NCBI GenBank assembly: GCA_046331465.1
Contig: JAXLQV010000003.1
Location: 1,054,001 to 1,118,000 of the forward strand
Direction: 5' to 3'
Length of the DNA: 64,000 nucleotides
DNA from: UBA5066 sp046331465
GTDB lineage: Bacteria > Acidobacteriota > Thermoanaerobaculia > UBA5066
The position numbers and the translations under genes were made by a program. Below the pieces are notes generated by a model, which did no database searches, was not told the origin of the DNA, and was given only the letters and a program-made list of their open reading frames with translations. Within the stretch, counting starts at the first letter, position 1. Each line of letters opens with the position of its first letter. Of this stretch, positions 1 to 8,104 are shown piece after piece.

Positions 1-15
1 GGGAGGCGAACCGCT

Positions 16-2892
16 ATGTGTTCGACTAGGCGGCGCTCCCCCCGGCTCGCCCTCCCCGCCGCCCTCGCGGCGCTCCTCCTCGCGGCGGCCCCGCCGGCCG
101 GCGCCCAGGGGCAGAACAAGGTCGTCTACGACAAGTTCAACTGGAAGATCTACCCGTCGACCCACTTCCGGATCTACCACTACGACCGGGGAGAGAAAGC
201 CCTCGAGAAGGTCGCCTCCATGGCCGAGTCGGCCTACGACGACCTCTCGCGCCGGCTGAACTACCAGGTCCCGAAGCCGATCCCGCTCCTCTTCTACGTC
301 TCGCACGCCGAGTTCGAGCAGAACAACGTCATCCTGAACTTCATCCCCGAGGGGGTCGGCGCGTTCGCGGAGCCCGCCCGGAACCGGATGGTCCTCCCGA
401 TCGACCTGCCGGACGAGAAGCTCCAGGTCCTCATCGCGCACGAGCTCACGCACATCTTCCAGTACGAGATCCTCTTCGGCGGCCGGCTCGGGCGGGCCCT
501 CACCTCGAACATCCCGACCTGGTTCATGGAGGGGATGGCCTCCTACTTCGGGAACGACGAGGACGAGAAGGACCGGATGTTCATCCGCGACGCGGTGAAC
601 TCCGACCAGATCCCGCCGATCACCCGGGTCAACATCAACGGCTACCCCGCCTACCGCTTCGGGCACGCCTTCTTCGACTTCATCGAGGCCGAGTGGGGGA
701 AGGACGCCGTCCGCGAGCTCGTCTTCGAGTTCCGCGCCTTCCTCGGGCGCGACGTCGCCGCCGCCCTGAAGCGCTCGTTCGAGATCGAGCCGGACGACTT
801 CGACCTGAAGTTCCGGCGCTACCTGCGGCGCAAGTACCTCCCCCTCCTCGCCGTGAAGGGCGAGGCCTCCGAGTACGGCGAGCGGTTCCGGGTCGGCAAC
901 TGGGAGCGCCCCTCCTTCGAGATCAGCGCGGCCCCCGCGCCCTCGGGCGACTTCGTCGCCGCCTTCACGACCTACAAGGAAGACATCGACATCGCGCTCC
1001 TCTCGACGAAGACGCGCAAGCTCTGGAAGAACCTCTCGCCGGGGCGGACGACGAAGTACGAGTACATCTCGTGCCAGTTCCTCTCGCAGGGCCCCGAGAG
1101 CGGCCGGGACCTCTCCTTCGCGCCCGACGGCGACCGGATCGCCGCCTTCGCGCGGCGCGAGCGCGGGCGCCAGCTCTTCATCTTCTCGGCGCGCGGCGGC
1201 GGGATCGTCGACCGGATCCCGGTCTCTCCCGACATGCCCCTCTCGCCCGCCTTCTCGCCCGACGGCAACTCCGTCGTCTTCTCGGGAATCGCCGGGACCT
1301 CGCGCGACATCTTCCTCCTCGACCTCGGCACGAGAGCCCTGCGGAACCTGACCGAGGACGAGGGCTACGACACGGCGCCGGTCTTCTCGCCCGACGGGAA
1401 GTACGTCTACCACACCAAGATCGTCGGGGGCCTCCAGAAGATCGTCCGCTTCCCGCTCGCCGAGCCGTCGAAGATCGAGCAGGTGACGTGGGGCGAGGGG
1501 AACGACGACGACGCCGCCTTCTCCCCCGACGGGTCGCGGCTCTACTTCGCGTCGTCCCGCGGCGGCATCTTCAACATCTACGGCCAGGACCTGAAGACGG
1601 GCGAGGTCGTCCAGTACACCGACGTCATCGGCGCCGCGATCGGACCGTCGGCCTACATCGGCCCCGACGGCCTCGAGAAGGTCATCTTCTCGGGCTACCA
1701 GGAAGGGCGCTTCCAGCTCTACGTCGCCGACGCCCGGAAGCCCTTCCGCCGCCTCGAGGAGAAGGCGCTCCCGCCGGCCCCGATCACGCGGAGCGCCGTG
1801 CCCGGGTTCGTCCCGGCCATCGAGGTCGCCATCGACCCGGAGAAGACCGAGAAGAGCACGTTCAAGATGTTCGTCGACGACGTCGGAGGCTACGCGGGCG
1901 TCAACTCGGACGGGACCTTCCTCTCGTCGGTCCGCCTCAGCTTCTCCGACTACCTCGGCGACCGGCGCGTCCTCTTCGTCTGGGACACGCTCGCCGGCTA
2001 CTCGAACATCAACGCGATCTACTTCAACCTCAAGCACCGTACCCAGTGGGGCGTCCAGGCCTACGACAACCGGACCTACTTCACGGGCGTGAACGAGTAC
2101 GGCGAGTACGTCTCCACGCGCCGGTTCTCCCGCGAGACGGGGGCGAGCCTCCTCGGCGTCTACCCCTTCTCGCGCTACACCCGCGTCGAGGGGACGTTCG
2201 GGTTCCTCTCCCGGTCGATCGACGAGCCGTACATCATCACGAACGAGGACGGCTCGCAGGGACAGCTCTACCTCCCGCGCGACGACAACACGATCCAGGC
2301 CGGCGTCGGCTTCGGCTACGACGGGACCCGGTACAAGTCGTTCGGGCCGCACAGCGGGCAGGCGCTCTCGCTCCAGTATCGGTACCTGCCCGACTTCGCC
2401 GACGGCGGGACGCTCACGCAGGACCTCGTCGGGGAGGCGCGCGTCTACGTCCCGATCTCGCGGCGGACGAACTTCGCGATCCGCGCCTTCGGCGGCTACT
2501 CCACCGGGAACGTCCCGTCGGTCTACGCGTACGGCGGGCTCGACACGCTCCGGGGCTACGACTACCGCTCCCTCATCGGGAACCGGGTCTTCTACGTCAA
2601 CACGGAGTTCCGCTTCCCGCTCATCGACGCCCTGATCACCGGCTTCGGCCTGAACTTCGGCGGGGTCCGCGGGCGGCTCTTCTTCGACATCGGGACCGCC
2701 TGGCTCGAGGGGGAGGACCACCAGTTCTCGGCGGGCGGGCGGCTCGTCGACGGCCGGGCCTCGTACGGGGCCGGGTTCACCGCGTGGTTCCTCGGGATCC
2801 CGTGGAACGTCGACATGGCCCGGCCGACCGACATGAAGACGACGCTCGACAAGATGAGGTGGACCTTCTACATCGGGCCCGCGTCCTTCTGA
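16..2892 (+). CDS. Secreted peptidase-MA-like / TolB-type propeller / outer-membrane barrel fusion protein
   Basis: The 958-residue product starts with a Sec signal peptide (basic start, hydrophobic core, cleavage near AGAQG at about residue 30). A gluzincin-type zinc motif HELTH lies at about residues 142-146, with a likely third ligand in WFMEGMASYFG about 26 residues on; this fits the peptidase MA family. Residues of about 300-600 contain repeated FSPDG blades typical of WD40-like PD40/TolB propellers. The last 330 or so residues are aromatic-rich alternating strands with GGLDTLRGYDYRS and end in PASF, resembling the BamA/surface-antigen barrel. The inferred location is the outer membrane, with protease and propeller domains in the periplasm or outside. 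A GGGAGG Shine-Dalgarno lies 9 bases before the ATG. Substrate unknown; upstream operon context lies outside the window. Confidence 0.8.
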   Translation: MCSTRRRSPRLALPAALAALLLAAAPPAGAQGQNKVVYDKFNWKIYPSTHFRIYHYDRGEKALEKVASMAESAYDDLSRRLNYQVPKPIPLLFYVSHAEFEQNNVILNFIPEGVGAFAEPARNRMVLPIDLPDEKLQVLIAHELTHIFQYEILFGGRLGRALTSNIPTWFMEGMASYFGNDEDEKDRMFIRDAVNSDQIPPITRVNINGYPAYRFGHAFFDFIEAEWGKDAVRELVFEFRAFLGRDVAAALKRSFEIEPDDFDLKFRRYLRRKYLPLLAVKGEASEYGERFRVGNWERPSFEISAAPAPSGDFVAAFTTYKEDIDIALLSTKTRKLWKNLSPGRTTKYEYISCQFLSQGPESGRDLSFAPDGDRIAAFARRERGRQLFIFSARGGGIVDRIPVSPDMPLSPAFSPDGNSVVFSGIAGTSRDIFLLDLGTRALRNLTEDEGYDTAPVFSPDGKYVYHTKIVGGLQKIVRFPLAEPSKIEQVTWGEGNDDDAAFSPDGSRLYFASSRGGIFNIYGQDLKTGEVVQYTDVIGAAIGPSAYIGPDGLEKVIFSGYQEGRFQLYVADARKPFRRLEEKALPPAPITRSAVPGFVPAIEVAIDPEKTEKSTFKMFVDDVGGYAGVNSDGTFLSSVRLSFSDYLGDRRVLFVWDTLAGYSNINAIYFNLKHRTQWGVQAYDNRTYFTGVNEYGEYVSTRRFSRETGASLLGVYPFSRYTRVEGTFGFLSRSIDEPYIITNEDGSQGQLYLPRDDNTIQAGVGFGYDGTRYKSFGPHSGQALSLQYRYLPDFADGGTLTQDLVGEARVYVPISRRTNFAIRAFGGYSTGNVPSVYAYGGLDTLRGYDYRSLIGNRVFYVNTEFRFPLIDALITGFGLNFGGVRGRLFFDIGTAWLEGEDHQFSAGGRLVDGRASYGAGFTAWFLGIPWNVDMARPTDMKTTLDKMRWTFYIGPASF

Positions 2893-2910
2893 GGCCGCCG
2901 GCCCCGAAAA

Positions 2911-2928
2911 GGGTGACCGAAGTCACCC
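2911..2928. promoter_or_regulatory. CRP/FNR-type operator, GTGA-N6-TCAC
   Basis: A perfect inverted repeat GGGTGAC-CGAA-GTCACCC matches the core GTGA-N6-TCAC of CRP-family sites. Its centre (2919.5) is 41.5 bases before the predicted transcription start at 2961, the classical class II activator position. The -35 region of that promoter is poor, as expected for an activated promoter. Because it also follows the stop at 2892, a weak terminator hairpin is the alternative. Confidence 0.45.
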
Positions 2929-2948
2929 CGGAGCGCCCCCTCGCATCC

Positions 2949-2954
2949 TAGAAT
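2949..2954 (+). promoter_or_regulatory. -10 element TAGAAT of a probably leaderless promoter
   Basis: TAGAAT matches TATAAT at 5 of 6 positions and is followed by exactly six bases and then the GTG start at 2961. Transcription would therefore begin at or beside the start codon. No Shine-Dalgarno sequence is present. Confidence 0.5.
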
Positions 2955-2960
2955 GCAGCC

Positions 2961-3722
2961 GTGCGGGTCCGTGTTCTCGGAGCGTACGGCGGCTCCACGC
3001 CGTGGCATCGGCAGACGTCCTTCCTTCTCGACGGGACCGTCTCGCTCGACGCCGGTGCGCTGACTCAGGCGCTCACGCTCGAGGAGCAGTCGCGCGTCCG
3101 GTCGATCATCATCACGCACTCGCACCTCGACCACGTCGCCTCGCTCCCGTTCCTCGTCGAGAACGTCTTCGGGCGGACGGACGGGCCGATCGAGGTCGTC
3201 GCCCCGAAGGACGTCGCCTCGCTCCTGCAGGACCACCTCTTCAACGACGCGATCTGGCCCGACTTCACGCGGATCCCGACGCACCTCCTCCCGGCCGTCA
3301 CGTTCCGCGTCATCGAGGCGGGGGTCCCGTTCCGCGTGAACGGCCTCCACGCCCTCGCGGTCCCGGTTTCCCACGTCGTCGCCACGTACGGCTACCTCCT
3401 CTGGGACGAGAGCGGGTGCGTCCTCTTCTCGAGCGACACCGGGCCGACGGAGGCGCTCTGGGCCGAGGCGCGGCGCCGCGCCGACCTGAAGGCGATCTTC
3501 GTCGAGTGCTCCTTCCCCGACGCGATGGCGGAGATCGCCGATGTCTCGAAGCACCTCACGCCCGCGACGCTCCAGGCGGAGATGCGGAAGTTCCCGGCCG
3601 GCGTCCCGGTGAACCTCTACCACATGAAGCCGCCGACGCTCCCGCAGCTTCGCGCCGACGTCGCCGCCCTTGCCGACCCGCGGATCCGGCTCCTGGACGA
3701 CGGGGACGAGCTCGAGTTCTGA
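2961..3722 (+). CDS. Metallo-beta-lactamase-fold hydrolase, class II cyclic-nucleotide phosphodiesterase-like
   Basis: The 253-residue protein has the metal-binding motif THSHLDHVASLPFL at about residues 50-63, later histidines in PVSHVVATYGY and NLYHMKP, and the acidic metal ligand in FSSDTGPTE. Its general pattern and size fit the class II 3',5'-cyclic-nucleotide phosphodiesterase branch (yeast PDE1 / Vibrio CpdP type) of the metallo-beta-lactamase superfamily. If so, it would hydrolyse cAMP or cGMP in the cytoplasm. The CRP-like site upstream makes a feedback link plausible but unproven. The GTG at 2961 is chosen because it begins the homologous-looking MRVRVLGAYGGS strand and sits six bases after a -10 element. 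Another MBL hydrolase activity is possible. Confidence 0.7.
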   Translation: MRVRVLGAYGGSTPWHRQTSFLLDGTVSLDAGALTQALTLEEQSRVRSIIITHSHLDHVASLPFLVENVFGRTDGPIEVVAPKDVASLLQDHLFNDAIWPDFTRIPTHLLPAVTFRVIEAGVPFRVNGLHALAVPVSHVVATYGYLLWDESGCVLFSSDTGPTEALWAEARRRADLKAIFVECSFPDAMAEIADVSKHLTPATLQAEMRKFPAGVPVNLYHMKPPTLPQLRADVAALADPRIRLLDDGDELEF

Positions 3723-3727
3723 AGTTC

Positions 3728-3876
3728 CTCGGGGGGACCCTGGCCCTTCGGGGCTGAGATGATCTCGGGGGGACCCTGGCCCTTCGGGCCAGCGGCCGGT
3801 CCCCCCGAACCCCCTCCGAGCCGGCCTTCCTTATTCGCGGTGACGCTCTTCGGCCCTTCGGGCCGGCGGCCGGTCA
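3728..3876. repeat. Tandem and inverted GC-rich palindromic intergenic repeats
   Basis: A perfect 25-base direct repeat (CTCGGGGGGACCCTGGCCC then TTCGGG) occupies 3728-3752 and 3764-3788, period 36. The second copy continues into GGGCCAG and GGTCCCCCC (3798-3806), forming a long hairpin: outer stem GGGGGGACC/GGTCCCCCC, inner stem CTGGCCC/GGGCCAG. A third, partial copy (about 23 of 24 bases identical over GGCCCTTCGGGCC-R-GCGGCCGGTC) spans about 3852-3875 and runs into the 3' end of the next gene. The block lies between convergent genes and could act as a bidirectional terminator. It resembles REP-type elements. Confidence 0.7.
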
Positions 3877-4992
3877 GGCGTCCGTCGCGAGGCGGTCGAG
3901 GGCGAGGAGCTCGCTCGCGAGCTCGAAGACGAGGCGGCGACGCGTTCCTTCGGGGAGGCCCCGCGGGGGAACGGGATCGCGGAGCGTCGCGAGGAGGCGG
4001 AGGCGGCACCCGGTCGGGCGCGGCTCGACCCGGAGGGTCCGCGTCCGGAAGAGAGCGAGCGGCCCCTCGGCCTCGACGACGTAGCCGTCCGCGAGGAGGC
4101 GGAACCGTTCGCGGCGCAGGAGTGCGCCCTCCTCGACGAGCGCCCTCTCGAAACCCGTCTCCCCGCGCACGAGCCCGTCGACGGCCCAGCCGTCCGGCAA
4201 GAGGGCGGCGTGCGCCGCGGGGTCCGACAGGAGCTTGCGGAGAGGCTCGGCTTCCGCGACGGCCGCGTAATAGACGGCGAGGGTCGGGCCGGGCTCGGGT
4301 GCGCCCGAGGGTTCCTCCTCCCCGGGGGACGGGATCGGCGGGCCGAAGAGCGCTTCGAGGCCGTCGGTGTCCGCGGCGGGAAGCGGGAGCCGGAGCCGGC
4401 TCCAGGCGTCCGAGACCTCGAGGACGCCGCGGCGCCAGCGGAGCAGCCGGTCGTCGAGAAGGCGGAAGAGGCCGCCCGGCTCGAGGCCCGCCCGGCCGCC
4501 GCGTCCGCCCGGGCGGCCCCGCATCACGCGGAAGAGGAGGCGCTCCTCGCCGCGCGTCTCGAGGAAGACCGCCGGGCCTCCCCCTGCGCCGCGCACCGAG
4601 AGCGTCCCGTAGCCGGTCCGCTCCTCCGCGGCGGGAGGCTCCAGCGGGAGCGGCGCGGGGAGCGGAAAGGCCGCGTCGAGGAGGAGGCGTCCGCCCTCGG
4701 CGAGGAGGACGATCCGCTCGTCGCCGCCCGGGTCGAACGCCGTTCCGGCCTCGAGCGCGAACCCGGCCGCGGCCGCGATCGCCTCGAATGCCGCGACGCG
4801 CGCCTCGCCGCATCCGCCGGCGCCCTCCTCGAGCCACGCGGAGAGGAGCGCCTCCGCGCTCGTGCCCTGCGGGGACGGGCGCAGCGGGACCTGCGCCTGG
4901 AAGCGGACGAAGAGGTCGGCGAGAAGGCGCGGCTCGGGGAGGACGCCGGCCGTGTGCCCGAGCGCCTCGAGCGCATCCGCGACGACGCTCAC
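3874..4992 (-). CDS. Unrecognised protein, weakly arylamine N-acetyltransferase-like N-terminus, last gene of pdx operon
   Basis: The 372-residue product is not confidently recognised. Its first 200 residues recall arylamine N-acetyltransferases: LLADLFVRFQAQVPLR, then EEGAGGCGEARVAAFEAIAAA with a cysteine at residue 61 where the family has its RGGxC nucleophile, then RLLLDAAF where the family has its Asp. The usual catalytic His segment is not evident, so activity is doubtful. The C-terminal 120 residues are rich in alternating strands and could be a separate SRPBCC-like or unrelated domain. No signal peptide or membrane segment is seen. The GTG start lies 4 bases after the pdxT stop, so it is almost certainly co-transcribed with pdxST. 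The link to vitamin B6 metabolism is positional only. Confidence 0.55.
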   Translation of the reverse strand: MSVVADALEALGHTAGVLPEPRLLADLFVRFQAQVPLRPSPQGTSAEALLSAWLEEGAGGCGEARVAAFEAIAAAAGFALEAGTAFDPGGDERIVLLAEGGRLLLDAAFPLPAPLPLEPPAAEERTGYGTLSVRGAGGGPAVFLETRGEERLLFRVMRGRPGGRGGRAGLEPGGLFRLLDDRLLRWRRGVLEVSDAWSRLRLPLPAADTDGLEALFGPPIPSPGEEEPSGAPEPGPTLAVYYAAVAEAEPLRKLLSDPAAHAALLPDGWAVDGLVRGETGFERALVEEGALLRRERFRLLADGYVVEAEGPLALFRTRTLRVEPRPTGCRLRLLATLRDPVPPRGLPEGTRRRLVFELASELLALDRLATDA

Positions 4993-4996
4993 GCCG

Positions 4997-5581
4997 TCAG
5001 CGCGCGGCGAGCGCCGCGGAAAAGGCCAGGCGGTGGACGCGCGGGTCGGCGGCGAGCTCGGGGTGGAACGTCGCGGCGACGACGTTTCCCTGCCGCACGA
5101 GGACCGGGTCGCCGTCGCGGCGGGCGAGGACCTCGACGTCTCCCCCGAGCTCCGCCAGCTTCGGTGCGCGGATGAAGACCGCCTCGAGCGGCCCGGGCCC
5201 CAGGGCGTCGCGATCGAGGTCCGTCAGGGTGACGACCGCCGAGTCGAGCTGGCGCCCGTAGGCGTTCCGCACGGCCGTCGCGTGGAGGATCCCGAGGCCG
5301 TCGCGGTCGGGGCGGGTGATGTGCCGCGCCGCCAGGATCACCCCGGCGCAGGTCGCGAAGAACGGATCGCCGCGGCGGGCGACCTCGAGGATCGCGTCGG
5401 CGACGCCGGTCCCCTCCATCAGCTTCCACATCGTCGTCGACTCGCCCCCGGGGAGGACGAGGCCCGCGCTCGCGCGGACCTCCTCCGCCGTCCGGACGGG
5501 CCGGGCCTCGATCCCGAGGCGCGCGAGGGCCGCCCCGTGCGCCTCGAAGTCGCCCTGGAGGGCGAGGACTCCGACGGGCAT
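4997..5581 (-). CDS. pdxT: Pyridoxal 5'-phosphate synthase glutaminase subunit PdxT
   Basis: Glutaminase of the PdxST complex: it releases ammonia from glutamine and passes it to PdxS for pyridoxal phosphate synthesis. The 194-residue size is usual. The start PVGVLALQGDFEAH, oxyanion loop LPGGESTTMWKLM, nucleophile cysteine in FATCAGVILAA and the His-Glu pair in TFHPELAAD give the complete class I glutaminase triad. The ATG shares one base with the pdxS stop (TGATG), which fixes the start and implies translational coupling. Confidence 0.97.
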   Translation of the reverse strand: MPVGVLALQGDFEAHGAALARLGIEARPVRTAEEVRASAGLVLPGGESTTMWKLMEGTGVADAILEVARRGDPFFATCAGVILAARHITRPDRDGLGILHATAVRNAYGRQLDSAVVTLTDLDRDALGPGPLEAVFIRAPKLAELGGDVEVLARRDGDPVLVRQGNVVAATFHPELAADPRVHRLAFSAALAAR

Positions 5582-6492
5582 CACCAGCCCCGCGTCTGGA
5601 GGAGCTCCGACTCGACGAGCTTGGCGGCCTCGATCCCCTTCATCCCCTCGCCGAGGTTCTCGGAGGCCTTCGCGACGCGGGCCGGGTCGTCCCAGTGCGT
5701 CGTCGCCTCGACGATCGCGCGGGCCCGGACGGCCGGGTCGGACGACTTGAAGATGCCCGAGCCGACGAAGACGGCCTCGGCGCCGAGGATCCGGCAGAGC
5801 GCCGCGTCGGCCGGCGTCGCGACGCCGCCGGCGGCGAAGTTCGGGACGGGGAGCCGGCCGTTCTCGGCGACCCAGACGACGAGCTCGAACGGCGCCGCGA
5901 GCTGCTTGGCCGCGGCCATCCACTCGTCGCGGGAGAGGAGCGTGAGCGACTTCATCTGGCGCGTCACCTCGCGGAGGTGCTTCACCGCGTGGACGATGTC
6001 GCCGGTCCCCGCCTCGCCCTTCGTCCGGATCATCGCGGCCCCCTCGCCGATCCGGCGGAGCGCCTCGCCGAGGTTCCGGCAGCCGCAGACGAACGGCACC
6101 TTGTAGTCGTGCTTGTAGACGTGGTTCTCCTCGTCGGCGGGCGTGAGGACCTCGCTCTCGTCGATGAAGTCGACCTCGAGCGCCTCGAGGACCCTCGCCT
6201 CGGCGACGTGGCCGATGCGGCACTTCGCCATGACGGGGATCGAGACCGCCTCCTGGATCTCCCGGATCTTCGCGACGGGGGACATCCGGGCGACGCCGCC
6301 GTCCCGGCGGATGTCGGACGGGACGCGCTCGAGCGCCATGACGGCGGACGCGCCGGCGTCCTCGGCGACCTTCGCCTGCTCGGCGTTGACGACGTCCATG
6401 ATGACGCCGCCCTTCAGCATCTCGGCGAGGCCGACCTTGACCCGAAACGCGTCGGAGGTGAACGGGGAGGAGAAGACGGGGCTGCTGCTCAT
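5581..6492 (-). CDS. pdxS: Pyridoxal 5'-phosphate synthase PdxS
   Basis: The 303-residue (beta/alpha)8 synthase makes PLP from ribose 5-phosphate, glyceraldehyde 3-phosphate and ammonia (the DXP-independent route). Diagnostic segments are GVIMDVVNAEQAKVAEDAGA, ALERVPSDIRRDGGVARMS, the ring-forming lysine in VMAKCRIGH and the second catalytic lysine in IRTKGEAGTGD. Length and motifs are standard. It begins 12 bases after the pdxR stop and is followed with a one-base overlap by pdxT. The nearby rpmH-type genes are unrelated; regulation is probably by PdxR through the operator at 8036. Confidence 0.97.
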   Translation of the reverse strand: MSSSPVFSSPFTSDAFRVKVGLAEMLKGGVIMDVVNAEQAKVAEDAGASAVMALERVPSDIRRDGGVARMSPVAKIREIQEAVSIPVMAKCRIGHVAEARVLEALEVDFIDESEVLTPADEENHVYKHDYKVPFVCGCRNLGEALRRIGEGAAMIRTKGEAGTGDIVHAVKHLREVTRQMKSLTLLSRDEWMAAAKQLAAPFELVVWVAENGRLPVPNFAAGGVATPADAALCRILGAEAVFVGSGIFKSSDPAVRARAIVEATTHWDDPARVAKASENLGEGMKGIEAAKLVESELLQTRGW

Positions 6493-6504
6493 GGCGTATC
6501 CCTT

Positions 6505-8019
6505 TCAGATCTGGATGAGGGCTTCCTCGCGCCGCTCCTCGGCGCGGGGGGCGCGGCGGTGCGCCCGGCGGACGGCGGCCCGGGCCAGCGCGCCGACGCT
6601 CTCGAGGGCCTTCTCGAGCTCGGCGCCCGAGCTGCGGGCGACGGAGATGCGGAGGTTCGGGGTGTCGGCGCGGTCGGGGGCGTAGTCGCCCCCCGGGGAG
6701 ACGAGGACCCCCTCGCCGCGTGCCGCCTCGGCGAGCTCGCGGCCGGAGATCCCGCCGGGGAGCTCGACCCAGAGGACCCAGCCGCCGAGCGGGCGCTCGC
6801 AGCGGGTTCCGACCGGGAAGGCCCGGAGGACCGTCTTCTGGGCGAGCGCGAGGCGCGTCTTCAGGCGCGCCTTCACGTGGAGGAGGTGCCGGTCGTAGTC
6901 GCCGCGCGAGAGGAAGACGTTGAGCGCGGCCTGGAGGACCGGCGGCGAGGTGAGCTCGCCGATCCGCTTCAGCGCCGCGAGGCGGTGGACGAACTCGCGC
7001 GGGCCGGAGATCCAGCCGACGCGCACGCCGGGGAAGAGCGCCTTCGAGATCGTCCCGAGGTGGACGACGTGCCCCGGCGCGAGCGCGGCGAGCGGCGGCG
7101 GGAGCTCTCCCTCCACGAGGAGGTCGGCGTCGAAGGCGTCCTCGACGACGAGGACCCCCGCGCCGGCGGCCGCGGCGACGACCTCGCGGCGTCGCGCGGC
7201 CGTCGCGAGGAGGCCGGTCGGGTTCTGGAAATCGGGGATCGTGTAGAGGAACTTCGGCCGTCCGGCGAGCGCCTCGCGGAGCGGCTCCACGGCCGGCCCC
7301 TCCGCGTCGAGCGGGACGCCGACGAGGTGCGCGCCGTGGGCCCGGAGGAGGGAGAGGGCCCCCGCGTAGCTCGGGTTCTCCACCGCGACGGCGTCCCCTT
7401 CGTCGACGAGGGCGCGCGTGATCAGGTCGAGCCCCTGCTGCGCGCCGTTCACGATGAGGAGGGCGTCGGCGTCGGCCGGGACGCCCCTGCGCTCGAGGCG
7501 CGCGGCGAGCGTCTCGCGGAGCGGCCGGTAGCCGAACGGCGAGCCGTAGGCGAGGAGGGCGCCGTCCCGGGCGACCTCGGCGAGGACCTTCGCGAACGCC
7601 TCCGCCGGGAACTCCCGCTCGTCGGGGGCGAGGCGTGAGAGGTCGTGCGCGAGGTCGGGGGACCCCTCTTGCGCCGCGGCCTCGGCGAGGATCCGGCCGA
7701 GGAGCGAGGAGGCGATCCGGTCCCACGCGGGCGCGGGGCCGACCATCGGCCCCGCGAGCGACCGGCGCGCGACGCGCGTGCCGCCCCCCTTGTTCGTCTC
7801 GATCCACCCCTCGCGCTTGAGGACCTGGAGCGCCTGGTGGACCGTCGCGCGGTTCACCTCGTGCGTCCGCGCGAGGGCCCGCGAGGCGGGCAGCCGCGAG
7901 CCTTCCTGGAAGCGGCCCCTCCGGATGTCGCGGATGATCCCGTCCGCGATCGTCCGGTAGAGGGGCACGCGCCCGTGCCCCTCGTCGGCGCGCGTCTCGG
8001 AAGGGGTGGTCGTCCTCAC
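6505..8019 (-). CDS. pdxR: MocR/GntR-family PLP-dependent regulator of pdxST (PdxR)
   Basis: This 504-residue regulator has a winged helix GntR domain (PLYRTIADGIIRDIRRGRF, SRLPASRALARTHEVNRATV, residues of about 20-85) joined to a fold-type I aminotransferase domain. The PLP lysine lies in HLGTISKALFPGVRVGWI. MocR proteins of this type sense PLP and control pdxST. Unusually for PdxR, it is in the same direction as pdxS and upstream of it in one operon rather than divergent. The GTG at 8019 was chosen: it is preceded by GGGGGC and lies just downstream of a palindrome. A longer open frame upstream is low-complexity and would cross that operator. Confidence 0.88.
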   Translation of the reverse strand: MRTTTPSETRADEGHGRVPLYRTIADGIIRDIRRGRFQEGSRLPASRALARTHEVNRATVHQALQVLKREGWIETNKGGGTRVARRSLAGPMVGPAPAWDRIASSLLGRILAEAAAQEGSPDLAHDLSRLAPDEREFPAEAFAKVLAEVARDGALLAYGSPFGYRPLRETLAARLERRGVPADADALLIVNGAQQGLDLITRALVDEGDAVAVENPSYAGALSLLRAHGAHLVGVPLDAEGPAVEPLREALAGRPKFLYTIPDFQNPTGLLATAARRREVVAAAAGAGVLVVEDAFDADLLVEGELPPPLAALAPGHVVHLGTISKALFPGVRVGWISGPREFVHRLAALKRIGELTSPPVLQAALNVFLSRGDYDRHLLHVKARLKTRLALAQKTVLRAFPVGTRCERPLGGWVLWVELPGGISGRELAEAARGEGVLVSPGGDYAPDRADTPNLRISVARSSGAELEKALESVGALARAAVRRAHRRAPRAEERREEALIQI

Positions 8020-8035
8020 GCCCCCGAGGATGGAT

Positions 8036-8051
8036 CTTGGACTAGACCAAG
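8036..8051. promoter_or_regulatory. Putative PdxR (GntR-type) operator
   Basis: The sequence CTTGG-ACTAGA-CCAAG is a 5-bp perfect inverted repeat (CTTGGTCTAGTCCAAG on the coding strand). Its centre TGGTCTAGTCCA resembles GntR-superfamily operators such as TGGTCTAGACCA and contains the GGTCTA core described for MocR-type PdxR sites. It ends 16 bases before the pdxR start, suggesting autoregulation of the whole pdxR-pdxS-pdxT-X unit. Confidence 0.55.
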
Positions 8052-8104
8052 TGCAACCCCGCCGACAGGGCGGACCAACCATCCGGGCCGGGCGGCCCGG
8101 CCGG

